The notes: generated by a model from the sequence alone, not told the origin. DNA of 64,000 nt from Caenorhabditis remanei (GCF_010183535.1 NC_071331.1:22940001-23004000), one strand, 5' to 3'. Positions 40,709-52,110 are shown, counted from the stretch's first letter. Numbers and translations: made by a program.

Positions 40709-41683
40709 ATGGATCCTTCCAACGTTCATATCAGTCAACTTCAAACCGAGTGTGTGAGACTCAATGAGGAAAAAGAAGCATTGAAGAAGCAACATGCTGC
40801 CACCGAGACTGCAAAACTGGGACTTGAGATCCAAAATGCTGCATTGATTGGAAAACTCGAGAAGATAAATTTGGCTGTGCAAAAACTTGTGGAGGAGAGG
40901 GATGGCTATAGAAGGCACATTCGAGTCATCTATGAGGCTGATGAGAAAAGTAGGAGGCATCATGAGAGGGAGCTCAACGACAAGGATCAGATAATTCAAT
41001 CGCTTAGGACCCAATTGGCGGATAGTAAAAAGGAGAGCGCGAAGAAGGAGGAGGAGCTTCAGGAGCTTCATGCTCTGGAGAGCAGCGACAAGAGCCAGCT
41101 GATCTACAATCTAAACCGCCGCGTTTGTCTAGAAGAGCAACAATACACCGAGAAGATCACGGTGCTTCAGAAGGAACATGTCAAGCAGATTGAAGGCATG
41201 AACCTGGAACTTCAAATGCTTAAAACCCAACAGGAGCAGCATGCCAAGGAGCTCAGTGACAAGGACCTGATCATCCAAGACCTAGCGACCCGCATATCTG
41301 GTGCTGAGCAACAAACTGTTGATAAGAATATGGAGCTCACAAATGAGCTGAAGAAGAAGAATGCAGTCGTCAACATTGAGCTCGGCAAGCTCTATATGGA
41401 TCTTCAGGAGGCTAAGAAGTCACAGGAGGCTCTGAAGGCTCGATTGGATGCTAAGAACAAAGGAATCGAGTATCTCACGAAGCAACATGAGGAGAAGCTG
41501 GCCGCAAAGGATTCAGAAATCCAAATATTGACAAAAATGGTTCAGGACCTTCAAGGTTCGAAGCTTACAAATCCAAAAGGAATGAATCCAAATTCTGAGT
41601 CTGGGAACTCTGATGATGATTGGATTTTCCGCAAACATTTCGGCAGAGCGGACTATCATAAACTTTTGGGAATGTCCCCGTAA
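40709..41683 (+). CDS. G16: MDPS-type coiled-coil protein, intronless, 324 aa
   Basis: Single exon; ATG after TTTTTCAG and ATTCCGATTGTATTACT. N-terminus MDPSNVHISQLQTECVRL. The coil includes NAALIGKLEKINLAVQKL, LIYNLNRRVCLEEQQYTEK, the core IELGKLYMDLQEAKKSQEAL and AAKDSEIQILTKMV. The tail is a third type: SESGNSDDDWIFRKHFGRAD then YHKLLGMSP, shared only with G18. AATAAA is at 41828-41833. The intron present in G13 is absent at the matching place, without loss of coding sequence. A close paralog, G18, lies 4.3 kb away on the same strand. Confidence 0.88.
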   Translation: MDPSNVHISQLQTECVRLNEEKEALKKQHAATETAKLGLEIQNAALIGKLEKINLAVQKLVEERDGYRRHIRVIYEADEKSRRHHERELNDKDQIIQSLRTQLADSKKESAKKEEELQELHALESSDKSQLIYNLNRRVCLEEQQYTEKITVLQKEHVKQIEGMNLELQMLKTQQEQHAKELSDKDLIIQDLATRISGAEQQTVDKNMELTNELKKKNAVVNIELGKLYMDLQEAKKSQEALKARLDAKNKGIEYLTKQHEEKLAAKDSEIQILTKMVQDLQGSKLTNPKGMNPNSESGNSDDDWIFRKHFGRADYHKLLGMSP

Positions 41684-42617
41684 CTCATTTTCTTTGTATT
41701 ACCCTTAAATCTGTGTTTATTTTCTTATCAATTCTTGTGTCATTTTCCAACCCCGAAAATCCCCAAATTTTCAGCTCGATATCTCTATTTTTACTTGTTT
41801 TTTTCATTCAGATTTGTGTTGTACCTGAATAAATTATTTGCCTAGAACTGTTTTATTTTGGTTAAAGATAGTCACATATAAAGTAAAATGGACGTCATTT
41901 TCTTCCGACTGACGGATATGAACGTTTCCCCAAAAACTCTGTTTACCAACTGACATTTAAAAAATATCTAGGCGACAAAACTTATAGAGTATGTTCTAGT
42001 AATCTTGAGCATCAGTGGAATCTTACTGACCAACTCGGCTACTTTTCGTTACAGTTGCGCAGCACTAACGCGGCAGAGGCGCGCTAGTTTTGCATGAATG
42101 CTGCATAGTTCACAGGTAACGTGCACTTCAACCTTATACGGATGAGCCAGGTTTCTGATCCGTAACTGATCCGTTACGGCTATTTTCACGACTGGCCAGT
42201 CGCGTACGGTCCGTCTACAAAAATCGCGAACAAATAGAATACGGTTTTGCATTTTAGCATGGAAAAGCAACTGACTCGCGCGTGGATGGTATACGGATTC
42301 GCGTACGGATCCGTTACGGATGGCCGGGATGGAAACGACTAGAATCCTCAGACTGTTTTTTTTAAACCGAGTTTTATTAATTTATCAATTTTTCCTTTTT
42401 TTCGTTTGCGCTTGCAATGCCCCAATCAATTTTCAAAGATTTCCGGAAAGTCAGACCCACTGAAGACGTGACTGGATGTGTCGTGAGACCGCAAAACTAC
42501 TGTAATCTGAGAACTTTGATGTAAGCATCCGCACCTTCTAATGCACCACAAAAGCTCAACTTCCATTCATCAATTTATTCATTCAACACACAATTCAAAA
42601 GCACACATTTAATAACA
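41684..42617. other. Convergent spacer G16/G17 with unexplained block
   Basis: Contains the G16 3' UTR. 42040-42330 is a GC-richer block with repeated TCCGTTACGG-like motifs and no family similarity I can see. AATAAA for G17 is at 42574-42579 (minus). Confidence 0.5.
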
Positions 42618-44023
42618 TCACATATAACAGTAGCAATTATTATTCCGATTGTCCTTCACGACAGTCTTTGAGCTCTGCCATTGAATCCGCAATGACCGCT
42701 TTTTCATTAAATCATCTCCTCCCTGAATCATCTCCTTCAGATTTTGGATTTCAGAATCCTTCGTTTCGAGTTGCTCCATGAGATACTCGATTTCCTTGTC
42801 CTTAGCAGCCAACTGAGACATCAGAGCCTCCTGTGGCTTCTTTGCTTCCTGGAGCTGCATATAGAGCTTGCCGAGCTCAGTGTGGAGTTGAGTAGTTGGC
42901 TCAGGAACAACATCCTTCTCCTTCTTCTCCAGACGCAAGGTTTTCTGCACCTTGAAGAAGCCTTTCAGACGTCGCTCAGGAAAGCAGCTTTCCTCCTTCG
43001 GAATTCCTTGATAGAGCTGAGAGACAACCTCCTTTGTCTTCTGATGAACTTGCAACTTCTTCTGCAAGCCTTCCGTCAACATCGGTCCAAACATCGAAGC
43101 AATTCGAAGGCGTCGCTCAGCCTTGATTCTCTCCTCCTGGAGCTTCTGAATTACTTGAGAGAGTCGGTTGTTCTCATTTGTGAGCTCTTTAACCTTATCC
43201 ACGGTTTGTAGCTCTGCAGCAGGTAAGTGGGTCTTCAGTTCCTGGATGACGAAGTCCTTATCGTTGAGCTCCTTGGCATGTTGTTCCTGAAAAGCCGCCA
43301 ATTTGTCCTGAAGCGTTTGGATTTCCACGTTCTTGTCTTTCATCTGCTTGACATGTTGCCCCTTAAGCTCCTTGAGCTTATCGATAATTTGTTGCTCAGC
43401 AGCAGATACAGCAGCTAGTTGGGTTTCCAGATTTCCGATAACCAGGTTTCTCTGGGCAAGCTCCTTGAGATATTGCTCTAGGAGATTCATACTATTGCTG
43501 GTACTTTCCTCTTCACTAGCCGCCAGTTGGGTCTTAAGCGTTTGGATTTCCACGTTCTTGTCTTTCATCTGCTTGGCATGTTGCTCCTCAAGCACCTTTA
43601 GCTTATCGACGGTTTCTTGCTCAGCACCAGATAGGCGGGCCTCCAGTTCCTGGATGAACAGGTCCTTATCGTTGAGCTCTTTGGCATGTTGCTCTTGAAG
43701 CTCCCGAATTCTCTCCGCATCCTCTTTTGTGGCTTGAATCTGCACATCATTACTTCTCTTTGAGACATCCCTCTCCTTGATGAGTTCTAGCCTAGCCATG
43801 TTCATATTCTTGAGTTGTTGAACCAATTCAGCATTTTCGGTCTCTAGTGCCTGCATCTTTGCTTGATCAGCGTTGAATTGGGCTCTTCTAAAAATATCAA
43901 TAAAGTAGGTGACCTAGAATTACAGAAAAAAACTCACGGCGTAATAGCATACATGGCTTGATGCTTAGCAATGGTGTCGGCCAGTTGCGGATTTTGTAGA
44001 ATGTTGAGGTCTTGAGAATTCAT
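42618..44023 (-). CDS. G17: MNxQ-type coiled-coil protein with frameshifted tail, 451 aa
   Basis: Exons 43938-44023 and 42618-43887 on the minus strand, phase-2 intron ending TTTTTAG; 5' UTR ATTTCGATTGAGTCACG. N-terminus MNSQDLNILQNPQLADT. Long coil with NAELVQQLKNMNMARLEL, repeated EQHAKxLNDKDxxIQELExRL blocks and the core HTELGKLYMQLQEAKKPQEAL. Near the end (about 42712-42717) one base is missing relative to G15 and G19 after IQGGDD. The expected tail ending DCREGQSE is read out of frame as KKRSLRIQWQSSKTVVKD... and stops at 42618. The bulk of the protein is intact, so it may still function with a basic tail. Confidence 0.8.
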
Positions 44024-44146
44024 CGTGACTCAATCGAAATCTGGAATAAACGTTATTAGGGGGGGGGGCGAGTGAGAAGAGAGGGAAAAAGGAATAAGGG
44101 AAACGAGAAGAGCGAGTCACCCATTGTGGAGGACCGGTGAAGAGGA

Positions 44147-44210
44147 GATGTCTCAATGTGTATTTGCGCGCGGATCCCCTAGCATACGCGGAATGTCGGA
44201 GTGTCGTACT
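44147..44210 (-). promoter_or_regulatory. Block C promoter element (G17)
   Basis: On the minus strand AGTACGACACTCCGACATTC then CGCGTATGCT. The core is one base off the usual GCGTACGC. Confidence 0.6.
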
Positions 44211-44790
44211 ATTATGGGGCCGGGACTAGCCTAGTCCGCGCTCTATTTGAGTAGTGGTCTTCCCTCAGTCCTTCTGATTTATCGATGCGCCAATGACAGA
44301 AGATGACGTGGCTCTATTTGTGGAGACTCGCTGTCTGGGAGGTGTCCTCATCTGAAGGCCAATCATCTATCATATCTTGATGTGTGTAGGTGACAGTGTA
44401 ACATACATAATAAGGTGTGGGGAATTCAAGAGGGCTCACCAAGACATTTCTGCTTGAATTGGGTCTAGCTGAGTATCATAGGATTTTTTCTCACATTTTA
44501 AATTTATATACTCCTGGGCTCTTCCAAATACTCTCTCTCTCACAAATTTGCTTCTCGCTCCGACACTCTAAAACTCCGCCCCTTCTCTACAGCCGGTCCT
44601 CACATCCTCTTGTATTTTTCGTTTTCACAACTCCACCAGAAATTATTGATCCTCACCCAATTACGCCACTGTCACATACACCCAACACTATAAGGCTGTG
44701 GGAAGGTTGCCTAGGTCAGCCCCGCCCCCATAAACTACGTCATCTCCTTCACCGTCACCCTCACTGCGATATCCTATTCGGACAGCTGGC

Positions 44791-44855
44791 GGTGACGACG
44801 CTCAACTATCCCGCGTACGCTACGCAGTTCGCGCCCAAACTCACATAGAGAAATC
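44791..44855 (+). promoter_or_regulatory. Block C promoter element (G18)
   Basis: GGTGACGACGCTCAACTATC then CCGCGTACGCTACGCAGTTC, about 200 bp upstream of the ATG. Confidence 0.6.
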
Positions 44856-44991
44856 TCTTCTTCCCGTCCTCTTCTCCAGTCATCCTCATAAGACACCTAT
44901 CGAGTGGTCACTCTTCTTATTTCGTCTTTCTCCTTGTCCTTCTCCTAACTCAAGAATCAATAACCATTTTTCAGATTACGATTGTATTACG

Positions 44992-45957
44992 ATGGATCCT
45001 TCCAACGTCCATATCAGTCAACTTCAAGCCGAGTGTGTGAGACTCAATGAGGAAAAAGAAGCATTGAAGAAGCAACATGCTGCCACCGAGACTGCCAAAC
45101 TGGGACTTGAGAAACAAAATGCTGCATTGATTGGAACACTCGAGAAGATAAATTTGGCTGTGCAAAAGCTCGTGGAGGAGAGGGATGGCTATAGAAGGCA
45201 CATTAAAGTCATCTATGAGGCTGATGAGAAAAGTAGGAGGCATCATGAGAGGGAGCTCAACGACAAGGGTCAGATAATTCAAACGCTTACGAGTCAATTG
45301 GCGAATAGTAAAGAGGAGAGCGCCAGGAAGGAGGAGGAGCTTCAGGAGCTTCATGCTCAGGAGAGCAGCGACAAGAGCCAATTGATCTACAATCTAAACC
45401 GCCGCCTTTGTCTAGAAGAGCAACAATACTCCGAGATGATCATGGTGCTTCAGAAGAAACATGCCAAGAATATCGAAGGCATGAACCTGGAACTTCAAAC
45501 GCTTAAGGCTCAACAGGAGCAACATGCCAAAGAGCTCAACGACAAGGACCTGGTCATCCAAGACCTAGCGACCCGCCTATCTGCTGCGGAGCAACAAACT
45601 GTTGAGAAGATTATGGAGCTCACAAATGAGCAAAAGAAGAAAAATGAGGAGGTCGTCCACGTTGAGCTCGGTAAGCTCTATGTGGAGCTCCAGGAAGCCA
45701 AGAAGCCACAGGAGGCTCTAATGGCTCGATTGGCTGCTAAGAACAAGGGAATCGAGTACCTCACGAAGCAACATGAGGAGAAGCTGGCCGCTAAGGATTC
45801 AGAAATCCAAAATTTGACGAAGATGGTTCTTCAAGGCTCGAAGTTTCCAAAAGGAATGAATCCAAATTCTGAGTCTGGGAACTCTGATGATGATTGGATT
45901 TTCCGTAAACATTTCGGCAGAGCGGACTATCATAATCTTTTGGGAATGTCCTCGTAA
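44992..45957 (+). CDS. G18: MDPS-type coiled-coil protein, intronless, 321 aa
   Basis: Single exon; ATG after ATTTTTCAG and ATTACGATTGTATTACG. Very close paralog of G16 over its whole length: MDPSNVHISQLQAECVRL, NAALIGTLEKINLAVQKL, core VELGKLYVELQEAKKPQEAL, and the same tail (SESGNSDDDWIFRKHFGRAD, LLGMSS). AATAAA is at 46097-46102. Flanking spacers are also similar to those of G16, so the duplicated unit included promoter and 3' region. Intact. Confidence 0.88.
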   Translation: MDPSNVHISQLQAECVRLNEEKEALKKQHAATETAKLGLEKQNAALIGTLEKINLAVQKLVEERDGYRRHIKVIYEADEKSRRHHERELNDKGQIIQTLTSQLANSKEESARKEEELQELHAQESSDKSQLIYNLNRRLCLEEQQYSEMIMVLQKKHAKNIEGMNLELQTLKAQQEQHAKELNDKDLVIQDLATRLSAAEQQTVEKIMELTNEQKKKNEEVVHVELGKLYVELQEAKKPQEALMARLAAKNKGIEYLTKQHEEKLAAKDSEIQNLTKMVLQGSKFPKGMNPNSESGNSDDDWIFRKHFGRADYHNLLGMSS

Positions 45958-46641
45958 CTCATTTTCTCTGTATTTCCCTCAAATCCGTGTCATTTTCCAA
46001 CCCCGAAAATCCCCAAATTTTCAGCTCGAAATCTCTATTTTTACTCGTTTTTTCATTCAGATTTTCATATTTTAAACCGTTTTTGTGTTGTACCTGAATA
46101 AATTATTTACCTAGAACTGTTTTATTTTGGATAAAGATAGTCACATGCTACATACAAAGTAAAATGGACATCATTTTCTTCCGACTGACGGATATGAACA
46201 TTTTAAAAATATCTAGGCGACAAGCCTTTTAGAGCACGTTCTAGTGATCTTGAGCATCACCAGCAGTGGAATCTTACTGGCCAAAATCTGAAGCACAGTT
46301 TCCCATATTGCTCTAATTAGGGATCATTAGCACGGAAACGCTTATTTCAAATCTGTATTTTGTTTTTGTTCTTGCTCCATCGGGTCATATTATCCGTTCG
46401 CTTTTAATTGCCCCCATGATAGAGCAATCTATCTTCCAGATCTTTTGTAGAATCAATTGCAACAGACTAGATGTGTCCTTCGACCAAAACAGGAGAGTCA
46501 TAAGACCACAAGACTACTGTAACTCCTCGAGAAGCACCCCCCTGCTAAGACACCCTAAAAATTCAAGATCCATTCATTATTCATTCAACACACAATTCAA
46601 AAACACACTTTTAAAAATATCACATAAATCAGTAGCAATTA
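45958..46641. other. Convergent spacer G18/G19
   Basis: Copy of the block C downstream module (GGAATCTTACTGGCCAAAAT, CACAAGACTACTGTAACTCC). On the G19 side the signal is AATAAT where sister genes have AATAAA. No gene seen. Confidence 0.5.
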
Positions 46642-48408
46642 TTATTCCGATTTTCCGTCACGACCGTTTTCAAGCTCCGCCATCCAATCCGCCATGACCG
46701 CTTTCTCATTCATCTCATCTCCTCCCTGAATCATCAGATTCAGGATTTCTGAATCCTTCGCTTCGAGTTGCTCCATGAGATACTCAATTTCCTTGTCCTT
46801 ATCAACCAACTGAGCCATCAGAGCCTCCTGCGGCTTCTTCGCTTCCTGGAGCTCCATATAGAGCTTGCCAAGCTCAGTGTGGAATTGAGTGAGCTCAGGA
46901 ACAACCTCCTTTTTCTCCTGACGCAAGGTTTCCTTCTTCTGCAGAGCTCTCTTCAAAATTTCCATCTGACCCTGATGAAATCGCTCAGCCTTGATGCTCT
47001 CCTCCTGGAGCTTCTGAACTTCTAGAGAGAGTCGGTTGTTCAGATTTCTGAGCACCATAACTGTATGCACAATTTGTCGCTCAGATAGACGGGTCTTTAG
47101 TTCTTGGATGGTACGGTCCTTGTCGTTGAGCTCCTTGACATGTTGCTCCTGACAAGCCGTCAATTTGCACTGAAGCGTTTGAAGTTCCAGGTCCTTATTT
47201 TTGAGTTTTTTGATGGTTTGTTGCTCAGCAGCAGATAGACGGGTCTCTAAATCTCTAATATCTCGGATTTTGTCTTTTATCTCGTCGGCATGCTTCGTCC
47301 TCAGAGCAAAGCCTTCCCGTGCCTTTAAGAGACTTTGATTTTTTTGATCAGTCAACATCTGAAGTCCTAGAGAGAGTCGTTTGTTCTCATTTGCAAGCTC
47401 CATAATTTTATCGACGGGTTGTTGCTCTCCAGAAGATAGGCGGGGTTGCTTCAGGAGCTTGGTGCTGTCCTCATGAATAGCCGCCAATTGGGTCAAATAA
47501 GTTTGGATTATCAGAATACCGTCTTCGTCCCACTTTACACGAGGATCCGTCTTCTGATGCACTTGCAACTGCTTCTGCAAGCGTTCCGTCAAAAGTGCAA
47601 GAGTCCCCTGTACACGTTGCTCACCCTGGAGGCTGTATTCCTGGAGATTCTGAATTTCTTGAGAGAGTCGGCTGTTCTCATTTTTGAGCTCCATAACTTT
47701 CTCAATGGTTTGTTGCTCGGCAGCAGGTAAGTGGGTTTTCAGTTCTTGGATGACCTGGTCCTTGTTTTCAATCTTAGCATGTTGCTCCTGAAGCACCTTG
47801 AGCTTATCGATGCTTTGTTGCTCAGCAGCAGATAGATGGGTCTTCAGATCTCCGATAACCAGGTTTTTATCGTTGAGCTCTTTGACATGTTGCTCCTGAC
47901 TTGCCGCCAATTGAGTCTTAAGCGTTTGAAGTTCCAGGTCCTTGTTTTCGAGCTCTTTGGCATGTTGCTCCTGGAGCTTCCGAATTGCATCGCCGTCCAC
48001 TTTTTTGGCTTGGGCGTAGGCATCCCTCCCCACAATGAGATTGCTCATAGCCATGTTCATCTTCTTAAGCTGCCCAATCAATTCAGCATTTTGAGATTCC
48101 AGTCCCTGTTCTCTAGACTGGCTGGCGGCATGTTGCTCCTTCAAGACATCCCTCTCCGTAATGAGATCCCCCATAGCCATGTTCATATTCTTGAGTTGTT
48201 GAACTAATTCAACATTTTGGGACTCAAGTGATTGCTTCTTGGCTTGATCAGCGTTAAGTTGGGCTCTTCTGAAAATATCAATAAAGTAGGTGGCTCTAGA
48301 ATTCCGAAAAAAAACTCACGTCACATTATCATGCGCGGTTTGAAACTGAGCAAGAAGCTCGTTCATTGGCAGACTTTTTAGGTAGCTGAGAAGGTCTTGA
48401 GAATTCAT
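46642..48408 (-). CDS. G19: longest MNxQ-type coiled-coil protein, 571 aa
   Basis: Exons 48320-48408 and 46642-48268 on the minus strand, phase-2 intron; acceptor TTCTTCCAG before ATTTTGAT-ATG. N-terminus MNSQDLLSYLKSLPMNELL. The motif 'NxELxxQLKxMNMAM' occurs twice near the start (NVELVQQLKNMNMAMGDL and NAELIGQLKKMNMAMSNL), showing internal duplication. Several EQHxKELNDKxxxIxxLxTxLSAAEQQ blocks follow. The core is HTELGKLYMELQEAKKPQEAL, and the full tail MADWMAELENGRDGKSE is present. Intact over 571 codons; the poly(A) signal has changed to AATAAT. Confidence 0.85.
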
Positions 48409-49493
48409 ATCAAAATCTGGAAGAAAAATTATTGATTGCGAGGACGAGATAGGGGGCAAATAAGGAGAACGAGCGGAGTGAGTCACTACTCGCAAAATGT
48501 ACTATGAGAATGACTGAGGTGGAGGAGGGGAGACAGAAAAGATGTCTCTATGTGGATTGGCGTACGCGGAATGTCGAAGTGTCGTACTACTCGGTCACCA
48601 CCCGCTAGCTGTCTCGGAGACCACAACGAGGGTGACAGTGGAGGAGAGGATGACGTGGATTCTGGGGCGGGACTGGCCTATTTGAGCAGTGATGGAGAGA
48701 CCTTCCATTCTGTCCAACAATCCGTCAGCGACAAAAGAGATTCGGTGCCTGGGAGGAGTCCTTATCTGAAGGCCGTTTTCCCACCTTCATCTATCATATC
48801 TCGATGACTGTAAGGTGACAGTGGCATATTTGGGCGAGGTGGAATTCAGGAAAGTCTCACCAAGCCCTTATATAGAGACAGTTGGTCTGGAGATCCTTTT
48901 TAAACTCTAACCTAAATGTTTTCAAGTCACCACAGATTTTTGTGACAAGATCTTGCAAGAAACTTATCTGTCTGTCACTTCCTGAAAATTCTGGTAGACT
49001 AGCTGAGATTTTTAGGCCTTGATGTTCCAGGTCACATAATTGCAATTTTCAAATTCTTAGTTCACCATACTCTGTGATACTTTGGCCACATCAACTTGAG
49101 ATTTCTTAGATGTTCGGTCGAATTGATGGGAGTTTCGACTTCCGCTGGATTTCGAGTTAAGGAGAGTCACAACTTTCATATGAATTTCTTTCAATTGACA
49201 GATCAATATCTTCTGATGAATTGACAGCAACAGACTGGATGTGTACTAGAAACCTGTAACAGAAAGACAGCAAGACTACTGTAATCTGAAAACTTTGCTG
49301 TAAGCACTTGCCCTTGCTAAGACATCCAAAAAGTTTCAGTTGCTTTCATCCATTTATTCATTCAACACACAATTCAAAAACACAAATTTAATAACAACAC
49401 TTATAACAGTCGAAATTATTACTCCCATTGTCCGTCATGACCGTCTTCAAGCTTCGCCATCCAATCCGCCATGACCACTCCAACCTCCGGATC
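48409..49493. other. G19 promoter and G20 3' region
   Basis: Block C promoter element at 48541-48600; 48850-49340 is the downstream module of G20 with AATAAA at 49353-49358 (minus). No gene seen. Confidence 0.5.
48541..48600 (-). promoter_or_regulatory. Block C promoter element (G19)
   Basis: On the minus strand GTGACCGAGTAGTACGACAC then TTCGACATTCCGCGTACGC, about 190 bp upstream of the ATG. Confidence 0.6.
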
Positions 49494-50423
49494 CTACACC
49501 ATCTTCGTCAATCTTTGAATTTCTGAATCTTTTGCTGCCATCTTCGCCTCATGTTGCCTCGTGAGATACTCGATTCCTTTGTTTTTAGCAGCCAATCGAG
49601 CCATCAAAGCCTCCTGTGACTTCTTTGCCTCCTGGAGCTCCACATAGAGCTTGCCGAGCTCAGTGTGGAGTTGAGTTAGCTCCAGGTCGGCCTCCTTCAT
49701 CTTTTGACGCAAGTTTCCTTTCAGCATCATTCTAACACTTTCAAGACGTCGCTCAGCCAAGATACTCTCCTCCCGGAACTTCTGAATTACTTGAGAGTGT
49801 CGGTCCTTCTCATTTGTGAGCTCCATCATCTTATCGATGGTTTGTTGCTCCGCAGCAGATAGGCGGATTGCTAGATCTTGGATGGCGAAGTCCTTCTCGT
49901 TAAGCTCCTTGACATGTTGCTCCTGTTGGGTCTTGAGCGATTGAAGTTCCAGGTTCATGCCTTCGATCTGCTTGGCATGTTCCTTCCGAAGCACCGTAAG
50001 CTTTTCGGTGTACTGTTGCTCTTCTAGACAAAGGCGAATGTTTAGATTGTAAATCAGCTGACTCTTGTCGCTGCTCTCCTGGGCATGATACTCCTGAAGC
50101 TCCGCCTTCTTCCTGGCGCTGTTCTTTTGACTATCCGTCAATTGGTTTATAAGCGTTTGGATTATCTGGTCCCTGTCGTTGAGCTCTTTGAGATATTGCT
50201 CCCGAATTTCCTCTGCATTCTCCTTGTTGGCTTCAATGCGTCTCTTATAGGTATCCCTCTCGGCCGTAAGTTCTTGCATAGCTATATTCATCTTCTTGAG
50301 TTGCCTAATCAATTCGGCATTTTGGGTCTCAAGTTCCAGTTTTTCAGCCTGGAAGGCAGCATACTCGTTTGGAAGTTGAAAAAGTGGATTTTGTAGGAAA
50401 CCATAGACGTCGGAAGGATCCAT
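49494..50423 (-). CDS. G20: MDPS-type coiled-coil protein, intronless, truncated tail, 309 aa
   Basis: Single exon from ATG 50423. N-terminus MDPSDVYGFLQNPLFQLP; then NAELIRQLKKMNIAMQEL, LIYNLNIRLCLEEQQYTEK and core HTELGKLYVELQEAKKSQEAL. The frame ends at TAG (49494-49496) after RLTKMV. Past that stop the same frame continues with VVMADWMAKLEDGHDGQ and a second stop near 49424, matching the family tail, so the tail was lost by one nonsense change. The 5' acceptor region reads CCGTTTTCGAG where sisters have CCGTTTTTCAG, which may weaken trans-splicing. AATAAA at 49353-49358 (minus). Confidence 0.82.
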   Translation of the reverse strand: MDPSDVYGFLQNPLFQLPNEYAAFQAEKLELETQNAELIRQLKKMNIAMQELTAERDTYKRRIEANKENAEEIREQYLKELNDRDQIIQTLINQLTDSQKNSARKKAELQEYHAQESSDKSQLIYNLNIRLCLEEQQYTEKLTVLRKEHAKQIEGMNLELQSLKTQQEQHVKELNEKDFAIQDLAIRLSAAEQQTIDKMMELTNEKDRHSQVIQKFREESILAERRLESVRMMLKGNLRQKMKEADLELTQLHTELGKLYVELQEAKKSQEALMARLAAKNKGIEYLTRQHEAKMAAKDSEIQRLTKMV

Positions 50424-50548
50424 CGGAATCTCGAAAACGGTTATTGATTATTGAGGTAGGAGTAGGAAAAGGAGAAATGCGAAATAAAAAGAGTGACCAC
50501 CGGATAGGTGTCTTATAAGGATAACTGAGTTGGAGTAGGGGAAGAGGG

Positions 50549-50616
50549 GATGTCTCTATAAGGGTTTGCGCGCGAACTGCGTAGCGTACGCGGGATGTCG
50601 GAGTGTCGTCACCACC
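50549..50616 (-). promoter_or_regulatory. Block C promoter element (G20)
   Basis: On the minus strand ACACTCCGACATCCCGCGTA then CGCTACGCAGTTCGCGCGC, about 190 bp upstream of the ATG. Confidence 0.62.
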
Positions 50617-50841
50617 ATCTGTCAGCCTCGGATCGCGCAATGAGGATGAAGGAGATGACGTGGATTATGGGGGCGGGACTGACCTACTCGACTCTATTTG
50701 AGGAGTCACCGTTGTATAATGGAGACGTTGAGCCTAACCAACATTCCCACAGCCTTATAGTGTTGGGTGTAGGTGACAGTAGCATAATTGGGTAAGGATC
50801 AATAGTTTTTGGGAAGTGGGTCTCCAAGACGACTAGCGGGT

Positions 50842-50895
50842 GGTGACCGAGTGGTACAACACTCCGACATTCCGCGTACGCGAATCCACATAAAA
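50842..50895 (+). promoter_or_regulatory. Block C promoter element (G21)
   Basis: GTGACCGAGTGGTACAACAC then TCCGACATTCCGCGTACGCG, about 205 bp upstream of the ATG. Confidence 0.62.
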
Positions 50896-51046
50896 ATATA
50901 TTTTCTGTCCCCCATCCTCCACCTCAGTCATTCTCATAGTACATTTCGCGGGTGGTGACTCACCCTTCTCGTCTTCTTTTTATTGCTTCCTCCTCCTCAC
51001 TCGTCCCCCCACCCCTAATAACTTTAATTCCAGATTCCGAGTCACG

Positions 51047-52110
51047 ATGAATTTTCAAGACCGTTCCAGCTTACTACAAAATCAAGTTAACGAGCTTTTT
51101 GCAATGTTTCAGGCCGCGCGTAGTAATGTGAAGTGAGTTTTTTCTTTGAATTCTAGGTCACCTACTTTATTGATATTTTCAGAAGAGCCCAATTGAACTA
51201 CGATAAAGTCAAGGCAGTGGGATCTCAAAATGCTGAATTGCATTATGCCAAGATGCCGAAAAGCAAAAACCTGGAAATTCAAACACTTAGATCCAAAGTG
51301 ACGCCTGATCAGAAAGAGATTAGTCTGAATCTCCAGGAGCAACATGCCAAGGTTCTTATTGACAAAGACATGGAAATCCAAACGCTGAAGACCCAATTGG
51401 CGGCTAGTCAAGAAGAGAGCTCCAGAAAGGAGGAGGAGCTTCAGAAGTATCGCTCCAAGGAACACAGCGACGACCGGGTGATCCACTATCTAAACACCTG
51501 CCTCATTTTAGAAGAGCAACAACACTCCGAGAAGATCAAGGTGCTTCAGGAGCAACATTTCAAGCAGATCGAAGGCAAGGACCTGGAACTTCAGACGCTT
51601 AAGATCCAACAGGTGCAACATGTCAAGGAGCTGAACGACAAGGACCTTGCCATCCAAGACCTAACGATCCGTCTATCTGGTGCTAAACAACAAACCGTCG
51701 ATAAGATTATGGAGCTAATAAATGAGAAGGATCGACACTCTCAAGTAATTCAGAAGTTCCGGGAGGAGAGTTTACTGGCTGAGCGACGTCTTGAAAGTGT
51801 TAGAATGATGTTGAAAGGAAACTTGCGTCAAAAAATGAAGGAGGTCGACCTGGAGCTAACTCAACTCCGCACTAGGCTCAACAAGCTCTATCTAGAGCTC
51901 CAGGAGGCAAAGAAGTCACAGGAGGCTCTAATGGCTCGATTGGCTGCTAAGGACAGGAAAATGAAGTATCTCGCGGAGCAACTCGAAGCGAAAGATTCAG
52001 AAATCCAGAATCTTAATGAAATGATTCAGGGAGGGGATGAGGTGAGTGTGAACCTGGTGGCGAAGGACGCGGACCTTAAGTGCATTCGTAACGGACAATC
52101 GAAAAAATAA
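51047..52110 (+). CDS. G21: MNxQ-type coiled-coil protein, 337 aa
   Basis: Exons 51047-51132 and 51183-52110, phase-2 intron of 50 bp; acceptor TTAATTCCAG, 5' UTR ATTCCGAGTCACG. N-terminus MNFQDRSSLLQNQVNELFAMF. The coil has LEIQTLRSKVTPDQKEI (shared with G23), the VQHVKELNDKDLAIQDL block and EKDRHSQVIQKFREESLLAE (shared with G20). The core is changed to TRLNKLYLELQEAKKSQEAL, where ELG has become LN. Tail DADLKCIRNGQSKK. It looks like a mosaic of the two N-terminal types, with an MNxQ start and a G20-like centre. AATAAA at 52167-52172. Confidence 0.83.

Larger units (their letters stand above)
44024..44991. promoter_or_regulatory. Divergent promoter region G17/G18
   Basis: Head-to-head spacer with one block C element for each gene (44147-44210 reverse, 44791-44855 forward) and a run of nine G near 44060. 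Confidence 0.6.
50424..51046. promoter_or_regulatory. Divergent promoter region G20/G21
   Basis: Head-to-head spacer of 620 bp with mirrored block C elements at 50549-50616 (reverse) and 50842-50895 (forward). The conserved GTAGGTGACAGT...ATAATTGGGT block lies between them. Confidence 0.62.
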
